Shown here: piece by piece, positions 29,479 to 41,108 of the stretch
How positions within the stretch are numbered: position 1 is the first letter of the stretch
Layout: each line of letters begins with the position of its first letter
DNA from: Zygnema cylindricum
Taxonomy: Eukaryota; Streptophyta; Zygnematophyceae; Zygnematales; Zygnemataceae
Direction: 5' to 3'
NCBI GenBank assembly: GCA_037447655.1
Contig: JBBHKE010002929.1
Location: 124,001 to 188,000 of the forward strand
DNA: 64,000 nucleotides
Program-made: the position numbers and the translations under genes
Notes under the pieces: model-generated
The model's input: the letters and a program-made list of their open reading frames with translations, nothing else
What the model was told of the DNA's origin: nothing
Database searches by the model: none

Positions 29479-30440
29479 TGTGAAATAAGTAGTTTTTAGT
29501 ATATTTTCTAGGTCTAAATTTGTTAGAAAAGAAAATGTAGGCAGCCTGCCTCTATCTCTTCTCTCTCTCTCTCGCCCCCATACTTGTTGTAGTCATTAAA
29601 GGAGAGAGAGAGAGAGAGCAATGGAGCCATGGCTGCCTCAACTCCATAGGAAGGACTAAAGAGTGGCTTAAGCCACTCTCAACAAAAGGTTGAGTCCGGC
29701 AGGACTCGAACCCCGACCGGCAGAGCGCGGCGTAGCCGTTAGCTCTAACCAGTCTGTCGTAGAAGTCCGTTAGGAGATATAGGGTTTCATTACTATTTAA
29801 ACTATTGTAATGTACTAGATTCATTTAATTGAAACTCTTATCGCCACGCATAGATATAGTTCTACAAAATACAAAGTATTGTACTTCTTTGAAATGGATA
29901 TCGCGCATTTTGTTTCAACAACGAAACAAATATCGCACAAGTATTTATTACGGCCGAGATTGAATTTCGCGTCAAATCTAACGGCGCACATCATCGCCGA
30001 AATCCCGGAATGGTCATTTTGGCATTTAGTGACGAGGCATGACCTGGCCCCACGTGGGAAGACATCATTCGGTCACGAGAATTCCGAGGAACGTACAAAC
30101 GAGTGGAAAGTGGACACGCTTCCACTTAATGGCCTTGTCGTAAAGAGGTCGTACAGAAAGTACATCGGTAGTAGTACTTTATAGTACTATACAGTTTTGT
30201 GATTGGTTCGTACAGGCAGTAGAAAGGAGCTGTGAGAGGGAATTAGGAAAAACTAGAACTTAGGAAAATTTAGGTAGATAGTCCTCTCTCTCTGAGAGTT
30301 TGTATAAATTGGCATCTTTGCCACCCTATAACTTATCGCTTGGTTGGCCTTTTCAGTGATTCTTTTTTCTACGGACTCAGGGGAGTCCAGGCTACATAAG
30401 GGTGCAGTCAAATTGTCAGTTTGCCTTCTTGGGCAGCAGT
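29479..30440 (+). repeat. copia LTR shared between two internal regions
   Basis: It starts TGTGAAATAAG after a GAAAATAACTGGAG polypurine tract. It carries a CT-run/GA-run pair, the AGCCATGGCT palindrome (29625-29634), an antisense tRNA-like stretch (about 29,692-29,768), GTAC words, a TATAAATTGGC box (30,303) and the GGACTC/GAGTCC hairpin (30,373-30,388). A new gag start follows, so this LTR is 3' end of one element and 5' end of the next. The right end is approximate. Confidence 0.75.
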
Positions 30441-30502
30441 GGTTGTGGCTTAAAGTGGGTTAGTTAAATACTATCTAGAGGCTTCCTGTATTCTGTGGTC
30501 CA

Positions 30503-32417
30503 ATGGAGGACACAGAATTGCAAGTCACAGATGCGACAACAGAAAACAAGCAACATGAGTATGTCATTTTTCACCATCAACAACAAGTGTATTTTTCGGT
30601 GCAACCCTTTCCCATATGTACACTTTCTGATACTACACCGCTTGTTCCTGATACGAATGCTTCTCAACTACATCGAAATCCGGAGGAAGAGACTGCTATA
30701 ACTTTGGATCCTGCAGCAGTTTCAACACCACGAAATTCGAGATTGCGAACCATTTTAGCCTCAGAATTTCCTGGGGGAAGAAGATCTAGCAGTCGTCTGC
30801 AAACGAGTTCTCACTTTGCTTTTTCTATAGCATCAGGGTAGCCTATGACCATCAAAAAGGCCTTCTCATCAGTGGAGAGAAACCACTTGATTGAGGCGGT
30901 CAACGACCTGATGAAGTCGATTATGGAGGCACAGACATGGGAGCTAGTGGACCTGCCCCCGGGGAGAAAAGCCATTGGAAGCAAGTGGGTTTTCAAAGTC
31001 AAACTGAATCCGGACAACACTATTGAAAGGTATAAGCTCAGACTTGTGGCCAAAGGGTACAACCCGAAAGAAGGTATTAACTTTGAGGAAACCTTCTCCC
31101 CAGTCGTCAGATTTCCTACTGTCAGAATTTTGTGGAGTTTAGCTACTATAGAAAACATGGAAATACATCAAATGGATGTTAAGACAACCTTTTTGCATGG
31201 AGAGTTAGAAGAAAATATTGCTATGCAACAAACTCAAATGTATGAGGAAAAAGGAAAAGAAAAGTCAGTCTGTAAAGTGATAAAATCTTTGTATGGGCTG
31301 AAAAAAAGCCCCTAGACAATGGAATCTCAAGTTAGATGAATTTCTAACTAGTCTAGGATTCAAAAGAATGAGTTCAGATCATTAAGTATATGTCTTACAA
31401 GGGGAGGATGGGATTCTTTATATCGCTATATATGTGGATGATCTTTTACTAATAAGTAAATCCATGGATGAAATATACCGTATTAAAGCAGCTTTGAGGT
31501 CTAGGTTTAAAATGAAAGACCTCGGTGAGGCCAAATATATATGGGGCAAACAAGTTGAAAGGGATAGAAATAACAGAATGATTATGCTAACCCAGAAAAA
31601 AGCTATAGGGAACATGCTTGAAAAAATTGAGATAAAGGATATGAAGGGATTTGTAACTCCCATGGACGTTAGACAGAAGCAGGAGGGGAGTGAATCAAAC
31701 TCGGGCATAATGGTTAGTGAAAGCTTTGAGTCAAGGGAGGAAGAGTTTATGTCTACAAAGCCATACAGACAGGTAGTGGGGAGTCTTATTTATTTTATGA
31801 ATTGTACGAGACCTGATATTGCTGCAGCTATTGGAGTCCTAAATAGGATTCTTCAGAATCCTAAAAGAGCAAATTGGGAAGCAGCAAAGAGGGTTCTGGG
31901 ATACCTGGCAGGTACCAGAAACCTCAAGCTTATACTCGGAGGAGAAGAGGTAAAACTACAGACTTGGAGCGATGCCAGCGATGGAGATATGCCAAGTCGG
32001 AAATCAACAACCGGATTCCTTCTGAATATTGTGAATGGAACTTGCTGCTAGAGCAGTAAATTGCAGAAGGACACGGCTCAGTCTACGTTGGAGTTGGAAT
32101 ACATGGCAGCTAGTTCTGCCCTCAAGGAACTTCTATGGGTTAAGGCCACTTTGCATGAACTTGGATATATGCAAACCGGTCCTCAGGTTATATGGTGTGA
32201 CAACCAGGCAGCCATTGCTATTTCCTCTAACCCTAGTCATCATTTTAAAAGCAAACATATGGATGTCAGACTACACTTTGTGAGAGAAAATGTGCTTGCA
32301 AGAGTGATAAAAATGAGTTATTTACCGGATGAGAAGATGGTGGTTGATATGCTGACTAAAGCTCTTCCAACTCCTAAGTTGCAGTTTTGCAAACAGTCTA
32401 CTGGGTTGAGTGAGTAA
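30503..32417 (+). pseudogene. internally deleted, chimeric copia element
   Basis: It opens with MEDTELQVTDA, the same start as the gag of the element at 62,042 on the - strand. Within a few codons it passes into a different family's integrase-RT linker (HEYVIFHHQQQ, then LRTILASEFPGGRRSSSRLQ). RT follows (VDLPPGRKAIGSKWVFKVKL, FSPVVRFPTVRIL, HQMDVKTTFLHGELEENI, VDDLLLISKSM) and RNase H (GSLIYFMNCTRPDIAAAIG, YMAASSALKELLWV, CDNQAAIAISSNPSHHFK, KALPTPKL). All of gag and integrase is deleted. Stops or shifts occur at about 31,315, 31,384 and 32,050. The RT/RNase H resembles the copies at 34-35 kb and 51-52 kb rather than its upstream LTR's family. Confidence 0.82.
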
Positions 32418-32440
32418 GTGAGTCTAAAGATTTAGGGGTG

Positions 32441-33250
32441 TGTTGAAATAAGAATTCTTAATACTCAATAAACAGAGCTATGAGGAGAGACCAAGTACTT
32501 AGAATATTTTTGGTGTAGGTAAGCTCTAATACTTACCTCATTTAGTGTGACAGTAGCAGCACTAATTTTGAGTGTATTGTTCTTCTGCAGGGACACGCGT
32601 CAAAAAATGAACATCATACTGGTTTTACAGAAAGGCGCCGACACACTTTACCACGCGTTCACATCGAACGAATATTGTTGAAGAATCAAACGAACGGATA
32701 CTCAACCGATTGTCCGAAAGAATGGTGGTACAACATTCAACGACGACCGTAGATGTGAATCGAGTGAACAGACGAGATTCACGTGGGACCACAGAATGAC
32801 TCATCACTTTGACCGACCTCAGGTGACATGGACCACTTGATCAACAGTCGGATGGACGTTAGCATCCACTACTGACTAAGTACCTGGAACACTACTGTAC
32901 GGGAAACTCTTTTCATATCTGAAACAAAGTAGTTTGTTGCTTAGCTGATTAGAATTTATTGTTCCACTAAGTATATTTTTGTCTAGTAGTCAAATAGGGT
33001 TTGGACGTACTCACAATACAAATAACGTACTGATTCGGCACCTTGTCGTAGTATAGTACAGTACTGTTGTTCCAAGTGTAGACATCTGATTAGTTAGTTT
33101 TTAGTAGATACTCTCTATGAGTATAAAGTTAAGACTTAGCCAAAATTGAATCTATGAAGTATTGAGATCTAGCTCTCTAAGGGACAGTTTTTGGGAAACT
33201 TCCAAGTGTTGTATCTTATGGTATACTGGTTCAATTAGGCTGCAATTTTG
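32441..33250 (+). repeat. 3' LTR of the chimeric copia element
   Basis: It starts TGTTGAAATAAG after GATTTAGGGGTG (polypurine). It has GTAC words, and TATAAAGTTAAGACTTAGCC (33,122 onward) as likely core promoter. The right limit is uncertain. Confidence 0.65.
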
Positions 33251-34073
33251 GGAATTGTCAGACTGCATGTGACACTGTATTATGTGGATTTTGGTGTTAT
33301 TTGGACACTTTGTGTCCTCTCTATGTTATATCAAAGTTGGATGTTTGATAAGATTTCTCGTTGCTTTTGCTGAAGTCTATGTCTACATCTACTACTACTC
33401 GTGGACATTCAATTGCAACGGTGGTTGTAAAACAACATACGTTGTGTCGCCGATGCAATTGTACCAAAGAAGTACGTCAAAAACAAACTACCACTAAGAT
33501 CAAAGTATTCCTAATCCCGCCAAACTATTCTACCATAGTATAATCAACACTACTCATGATCTACACTAAGTGATTGTATAAACGCTTGTCGGCTAAGTCA
33601 TTTGTGATTATTTCATGAATCTCGTCCGTTGACTAAATTCGTATCAATCGCTGTTGCGTTGTACTGTACGTAATCATATTCATTTGAATCGCGGCTGTGT
33701 TGTCCGTACGAACCATGTCAAACATGAACGCAATTGTGTTGTTCTGTCTGCGTCGCAGTTGCCTTGCCCTGAACTGTGTCGCAGCTGCGTTGTCCCATTT
33801 GATGTGTGACATATGTATTTTGATGTACGTGCCTTTCCCAAATACCTATACGCTTGTCTTTGTAGATTTATCTTATGGTTGACACACTAGTTTACCGAGA
33901 CTTAAAGCTTTCCAAAATCAACACTCCCCTAAAGCTTTAGACTCACTGTATCTCCGCAGCTGCGATGTCAAAGCCGCGCAGCTGCGACGTCACACTAGCA
34001 CAGCATGGCAGCATAGCAGGGCAGCATGGCAGCTCTGCAACGCAACAAATCACCTAGCTACCTAGTCCCACTA
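33250..34073 (-). repeat. probable 3' LTR of the reversed copia fragment at 34-35 kb
   Basis: On the - strand it begins TGTAGTGGGACTAGG after AAAATCAGGG. It contains a dense cluster of GCAGC/GCTGCG words (33,690-34,110). The far end is not defined; it abuts the + strand LTR. Confidence 0.5.
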
Positions 34074-34139
34074 CACCCTGATTTTGGACTAGCGCAGCAT
34101 GGCTGTATCGTAGTGCGGCGACTCAACTATTCACTCAAT

Positions 34140-35255
34140 CCCACTGCATCCTTACAATACTTCAACTGAATAGCAGGAAGGGCTTTCGTAAGCACATCAA
34201 CAATCATTTTTTCATCTGGCAGATAACAGAATTTAATCACCCTAGAGAACATTTTTTCTCTTACAAAGTGTAATCTCACATCCATGTGCTTACTCTTGAA
34301 GTGATGACTTGTGTAAGAGGCAATGGCAATGGCAGCCTAGTTATCACACCAGATCACCTGTGGACCAACCTGCATATATCCCAATTATTGGAGTATGGAT
34401 TTTACCCATAAGATTTCCTTGAGAGCTGAACTTGCTGCCATATATTTTGACTCCATCGTTGATTCTGGTGTGACCTTTTGAAGTTTGCTGCTCCAGCAGT
34501 AAGTCTCGTTCCCTATTTGTGGAACAAATCTCGTAGTGGATTTCCGGCTTGGCATGTCGCCATAACTTGCATCACTCCACGTTAGCAACTTAACTTCTCC
34601 TTAGCCTAGTGTGAGTTTGAGGTCTTTGGTTCCTGCCAAATATTTTAAGACTCTCCTTGCTGCATCACAATCAGACTTTCTTGGATTCTCCAGACTTCTG
34701 CTCAGTACCCCAACTTCTACAGCAATATGTGGACAGGTACAGTTCATGAAATATATCAAGCTTCCCACTATCTGTCTGTAAGGTATTAGTGTCATAATAT
34801 CATCCTCCCCTTTCCCTCAATACTCAGTAATAATGACACTTAGTTCTGTTTCTTCTCCCTCTAACTTTTGCCGAAAATCCATTGGAGTTAAACATCCTTT
34901 TGCCCCCCGCATTCCATACTTATCTAACATGTTTCCAATAGCCTCTTTTTGAGTCAATTTTATTATTCTCTTATTTCTATCACTCTCTACATGTTTACCC
35001 AAAATATATTTTGCCTCACCGAGGTCTTTCATTTTGATTCATGAATTTAAGGCAGTTTTGATTTTGTTAATTTCAGCCATTGATTTGCTAATTAGCAGTA
35101 AATCATCTACATACACTGCTATATACACTATCCCATCCTCGCCCTTTAGAACGTTGACAGAGTGATCAGAACTTATCCTTTGAAATCTTAGGCTAGTTAA
35201 GAATACGTCAAGTTTAAGATTCCATTGTCTAGGGGCCTGTTTTAGAGAAGTGAAC
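34140..35255 (-). pseudogene. copia RT/RNase H fragment, reversed
   Basis: Frames on the - strand give RT pieces (MKDLGEAKYILGKHVESDRN, QKEAIGNMLDKYG, GSLIYFMNCTCPHIAVEVG) and RNase H pieces (TWSDASYGDMPSRKSTTRF, QKVTPESTMESKYMAASSAL, KEILWVKSILQ). They are separated by stops. It is cut at about 35,255 inside RT (QAPRQWN region), where the next reversed copia begins. It belongs with the family at 51-55 kb by sequence. Confidence 0.8.
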
Positions 35256-35274
35256 TATTAATTACCTCTTTTAA

Positions 35275-38200
35275 CACTCCCCTTAATTCCTAGTCACTTT
35301 TCAATTATAATCCACAGTTTTCTCTGCGATAAATGAACTTAGGGGAAGGCACTAGTTTTGTCATCATGTCTGCAATCATTTCTATATCAATTTTATGAAC
35401 CAATTTAATAATTTTATTTTCAACCTTTTCTCCGACAAAGCTTAGTCTAATATCCATATGCTTAGCGTTAAAGTGATGTTTCGGATTAGTTCCAATAAAG
35501 TTAGCAGCTTGATTATCACAAAAAACATTTTGAGTTTTAGAATTCATGAACCCAAGTTCTTGAAGAAGAGATTTAACCCATATTAATTCTTTGGTGGCAA
35601 CACAGGAAGCCATGTATTTAGCCTCCATAGTGGATTGAGAAACTACTTTTTGTTGCTTGCTACTCTAACAACATGCACCGGATCCAATTTGCAACATATA
35701 TCTAGTCGTACACCGCCTTAAAGACACATTTTTATAACTGGCATCACTCTAGGTGGTGATGTCAATGTGCTCCCCTGCCAAATGCTACCATAATTCCCTT
35801 GTCCCCACCAGATACCTCATCACCCTTTCAGGAGTCTCCCAGTCTTTCTTTATTGGTTCATTTAGAATTCTACCAAGGACACCTACAGCTGCAGCTATAT
35901 CCCGACGGGTACAGTTTATAAAATAAATTAAACTACCTACAATCTTCTGATAAGGGATATTTTCCATAAATTTTCTTTCTATCTCATCCATCTCATCATT
36001 AATGATCAATATTCCTCTCTCTTCACTCCCCTCAAACACTTTTTCAAATCCATAGGAGTAATACATCCGTTTGTTTTTTCCATCTGAAATTTTTCCAGCA
36101 TATTACCGATTGCTTCTTTTTGAGTGAGTCTTGTAATTCTATTCCCTTTATCTCTCTCCATCTGAATTCCCAAAATGTACTTTGCTTCGCCGAAAACTTT
36201 CATATCAAAACTCTTCTAAGATCCCGTTTTAGTTTGTGAATTTTATCTAAGGACTTGCTTAATACCAAAAAATCATCCACAAAAATAGCTTTAAATATCA
36301 CTCTATTCTCATCCTCAAATAAATATATAGAGTGATCTGAACTGATTGTGATATACCCCAAGCCGGTCAAAAATTCGTCGAGCTTTATATTCCACTGTCG
36401 CGGGGCTTGCTTAAGCCCATAGAGTGATTTTATCAGTTTGTAAACTTTGTTTTCTTCCCCACTTTCCACGAATCCTTCCGGTTGCCTCATGTAAATTTCT
36501 TCTTCCAACTCTCCGTGCAAAAAGGTCGTTTTAATATCCATCTGGTGTATTTCATTATCCTACGATGCGGCTATACTTAAAAGGATTCTAACAGAAGGAA
36601 ATTTGACTACAGGTGCAAAGGTTTCTTCGTAGTCTATCCCCTCTTTCTGAGTATAACCTTTTCCAACTAACCTAGCTTTGTACCTCTCAATGGTATTATT
36701 TGAGTTTAATTTAAGTTTAAAAACCCACTAACATCCGATCGCTTTTCGGTCCGGTGGACTATCTACCAACTCTCATGTGTTGATTTCCATGATAGAGGCC
36801 ATTTTTTCATTTATAGCTGTGATCCACCGGCTACTTTTTGGAGTGTTTATGGCCTCTAAGTATGTTTTAGGTTCATCTGGGTGAGACATCTTTGTGAGTT
36901 GGTTATTTATTTGTCTTCCTTGAAGTCGTTTACTACTTTTTCTTCCCCCTTCAAAATCGGACGCCGGTATGGAAGGCATCCTTGGGTTTCGTTTAAGGAG
37001 ATTTTCAACTCCCCTATCTTCCAATTCCGGTGTCTCATCAAGTTCCTCATCAGTTTCCACTTCCTATTGTGGCGTTGCCTCGGATGTTGTCCTTTCCTCC
37101 TTCTCCTTTGGTAGATCTGCAGATTTTTCTTTTTCTCCCTCTTCCTTCTCTTCATTTTCAAAGTCAAAGTCAGAAAACTGATCTGTATCAAATCTGATTT
37201 TGACTTCCTTATTATATTTGAATGGATCAATGGACTTCTCTTCATTCATCACCACTATGTGTTTTACCAAAATTATATCTCTCTTTTTTAAGTCATACAC
37301 TTGGTATCCTTTTGTGCTCTCATCATATCCTACAAGATATCTTGGCTTCCCTCTCCCCTCTAACTTCCATTTAGTCTTATCAAAATCCAAAATGTAGACT
37401 TGACTTCCGAACACTCTCAAACTAGACAAATCAGGCTTTCTTCCTGTCCACCTCTCATACGGAGTTTCCTCCTTATTTGCTGAAGTTAAGACTCAATTTT
37501 TGATGAATTAGCATAGTTCATAGACTCCGCCCAAAACTGTAACCCTATCCTCTTATCAGTTAACATACTTCTGGACATATCTCCTAAAGTTTTATTCACT
37601 TTTTGCTACTCCATTTTGTTCCGGATTATAGGGAACAATTTTCTCATGATGAATTCCTTATTCTTTAAGATATTCTTCAAATTCCCTTGAGGTGTATTCT
37701 ATCCTAGTATCACTTCTTATCTCTTTTATTGAGGTTTCATTTAGCTTTTCACTCCATACTTTATAATCTTTGAAACATCTTAATACCTCTGACTTATGTC
37801 TGAGAAAGTATACCTTCGTGTATTTAGACCAATCATCTATAATGGTTAACATCCATCTGTTCCCCCCATGTGAAGCATACCTAGCAAATCCCCAAACATC
37901 AGTGTGAACTAGATCTAATACTTTCTCTCTCCTAAATTTGGTTGCCTTTGGAAATGTAAGTCTATGAATCTTCCCTTGGGCACATCCACTACAATCATCA
38001 ACGGTCTCATCATCCTCAAAAATAATACCCTCCACTATTCCCTTTTTTTTCATTTACTTTAATCTATCTAGATGCACATGCCCCTACCTTTTATGCCAAA
38101 GCATCATCTCACTTGTACACGAGTAGAGAACACTCTTTTCATTGCAATGAACAATCCTGAACATCCTTTGACTGCCTTTCTCAACTATGAAATAAACCTC

Positions 38201-39760
38201 ATTATTCAAGCTTGCTGTGACGATTCCTTTCCTAGTTCCTGTTTAAAACTCTTTTTCATCTAGGACAGATGTTAAGACTAGGTTCTTGCTAAGATTTGGA
38301 ATGTAAAGAATGTTTGAGAGTGTTACAATTGAGGCATTTCCATCAACTAGAACCTTCAAGTCAACAGTTCCAACCAGACTTGTGGTTTCTACTCTACCAT
38401 TTCCGTACTCTATCTCAACTGTAGGGATCTTTCTCAGTTTAGTGAACCACCGCTTATCTTTGCACATATGCATTGAAGCCCTTGAGTCTATGATCCACCT
38501 ATCTTCGGGTGGATCCCTCTTACCTCCGAAAGCACACTTTTGTCTCCGTGGAATGTCGACATGCTTTTCAATGTTTTTCGGATGAAGAAGAAGCTCCTTT
38601 TGTGGTTTAGTTTTTCTTCCACTTCCTCATCATGAAATTGAGTCAGGAAAGCCTTTTTCTTTCCTCCATCTCTTGAGGTTCTTTGACCATCTTTCAGTCG
38701 AAGATCTGATAGTTTGACACAATCTGCGATATAGTGTCCCAGTTTCTAGCAGAAGTGACATAATCCTCCTCGAGAAGTTCCTCTCCCCTGTCTATCAAAT
38801 CTGCCACCTCCTTATCCTCTTCCACCAAAGTTTCGATAGGGATCTTTCCCTCTCTCCTCATCACGCTTCCGCCAATACGCTCGTGTGACAATGCTTGAAC
38901 ACTTGGACTCCCTCTCCTAAACTCTATGGTGCTTTCTTTCACTAAAATCATTCCCACTGTGTCATCCCAATTCCAATTGCTATCTCCTATTTCATGCAAT
39001 CGGTTAATGATATTCTCATACTCTTCAAGTAGTTTCATCATTATTGTGTTCACTCTTTGTCTCTCAGACCATGAGTTACGTGCACTCTCTAACTCTCCAA
39101 ATAATGCTCCTAAATCATTGCAATAATTATTCATACTTCCTCTTTTATAAGTATAAGCTGCAATTTTATTTTCCGCCAATTGTTGTTGCTGCAATGATCC
39201 ACTCTTATATTTGTTGACTAGTGATATGCAAATCTGAGATGAATATTTGACATGCATAAGGGGAATGGCAATGCCCTTTGCTACACTTTTAAATATTAAG
39301 AGCTTAGCAACCTTGTCTTTGTAGTTCCACTTTTCATACTCGGATCTTTAGGTCTGAACCCTTGTCGCCGTTGCTAGTGGTGCTACTGCCGGTATCGCCT
39401 TCGACAATGGTGTAGCTTGAGTTGCAACTCCTCCCTTTTCTCCTTCAATGACAATCTCCTTTCCTTCATCAACTTCATCCTCGGTGATGGTGGCAGTTGT
39501 TCTACGAACAGAAGTGGAGGAGGTGCTAGAAAAACGTGTCCCTCCAAACCCAGGTGGAGGTGGGCATCGAATTTGTCCAGACACTATGCCCTATAGATGC
39601 TTCTCAAATAGTTCTCCCTCCATTATCATTTCCCACTACAAAAAGTCTGATATATAAAATATGGGCACCTTAGAGGGTGGGCCCATAACCTGAAATTTTG
39701 TGGTCTCTATTGACCCACAAAATGAGCCTATGTAAAGCCTCTGGGATAATATTTGCCCCT
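35275..39760 (-). pseudogene. near full-length copia, reversed and degenerate
   Basis: Order on the - strand. Gag is 39,700-38,700 (HL-stop-GIVSGQIRCPPPPGFGG, VNTIMMKLLEEYENII, degenerate knuckle CHFC-stop-KLGHYIADC). Protease/pre-integrase is 38,473-38,000 (GNGRVETTSLVGTVDLKVL, DDCSGCAQGKIHRLTFP). Integrase core is 38,000-37,560 (LVHTDVWGFARYASHG, IRSDTRIEYTSREFEEYL). A linker of 37,429-36,773 follows. RT is 36,780-35,785 (MDIKTTFLHGELEEEIYMRQ, LYGLKQAPRQWNIK), and RNase H runs to 35,305 (MEAKYMASCVATKELIWV). Many stops are present. The 3' LTR survives only as about 20 bp (TGTTAAAAGAGG after AAGGGGAG at about 35,274). The 5' LTR is missing; a gag-only element starts at 39,793. Confidence 0.85.
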
Positions 39761-39792
39761 TCCACTTTCCCACTGAATAAGTTCCAACCGGG

Positions 39793-40857
39793 TGTTGATA
39801 TTTGGGTATTTTCTAGGTTTTTATTAGATAGAAAAGAGTAGAGGCATTCTGCATCTGACTCCCTTCTCCAAGCCCCCACACTTGTCGTAGTCATTGAAGG
39901 CTGGAGAGGGAGCTAGAGCCATGGCTGCCTAAGCTTTCCAGAGAGACAGGAATGGATAATAGGTATGTTTACCAAAAAGGTATTTGACGGACCCTGGTGT
40001 TGATCCTGGTACCTACCGTCCGTCAAACGTCCAGTAGCCGTTAGCTTTGTCCATTTAGTCTAAAAATGGAGGGTTTGATAAATATTTAAATAGTTATAGG
40101 TAGGATTTTCCATTTAACTGCGTTACGATATTTAGTACATAGAGACAGTTTAATTTAGTACGGAGTACGGTACGCGGACGGAACGGATACCGCACATTTT
40201 TTTTCGCTATCGAAACAAATACCGCTCACCAATTTTTGACGGCTAAAATTGAATGCCGGTTTAAATCGGACGGCCGCGATAAATGCCGAGATCGCGGAAA
40301 AGGTTTTTTGGCGTTTGCGGACGTCACCACTCTGAATGACACGTGGCGACATTGTACAGGTTGCGGAATCTCCGGAAAGGAACATAACAAATCTGGATGT
40401 GACAAATATCACACTATAACACCATCGTACAATATCCGTACGGAAAGTACTCCGGCGCCTGTACTTTCTCTACAGTACCGTTTTTCTGACGTGGCATGAC
40501 CTGGCGCCACGTGGAGGGATAAGATTTGGAAGCAGGAATTTTGGGGATTATAAGAGCGAATCCGGATAGGACACGTGTTAAGTTTTTAGCCATGTCGTAC
40601 GATGGCCGTACAAAAGGTACATCGGCAAGTGTACCTTTATGTACTATACACTAATTTGATTGGTCCGTACTTCACAACTAGAGGGTTTAGAGAGGGGTTT
40701 AGGACTTAGAATATTTCTGGTAGGTAGCTGCCTCTCCCAGAGAGCACCTTGTATAAATGGCAAACTTTGGCCAGCCATAACTATCAATTCAGTTGACCAA
40801 ATTCAGTGATTCTTGTTGTTGCGGACTCACGGGAGTCCAAGCTACACACGGGTGTAG
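39793..40857 (+). repeat. 5' LTR of gag-only element 1
   Basis: It starts TGTTGATATTTGGG and is matched by 43,024 onward. It carries AGCCATGGCT (39,917-39,926), sixteen GTAC words between 40,115 and 40,670, TAGGACTTAG (40,700-40,709), a TATAAATGGC box (40,752) and two adjacent hairpins (40,823-40,857). The right end is set at the hairpins but could lie slightly beyond. Confidence 0.75.
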
Positions 40858-41108
40858 TCGGTCAGAGTTATTGCCTGCCTGGGTGGCTGTATTTCTAAGG
40901 GAAAGTCAAAGTGGGGAAATGTGTCCAAATCTCATATTCTAACTTTGCATTTTGTGGTGGAACTGAGCACACAGAAAGTCTTACTCCACAGGGGTGAAGC
41001 TTTAATGGGTTTTTGATTGTCAAAGGGTCAATCATTTGGGTTTTTAATCAATTTGAAGTCCGCACTATCTAGATTAGCTTCATTTGGACCTGCGAATTCT
41101 GTGTGGCA

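Noticed and set aside
29692-29768. A functional tRNA gene
   Set aside because: Box A- and box B-like words are present, but the T-stem pairing is poor, the acceptor stem does not pair cleanly, and the stretch lies inside an LTR.
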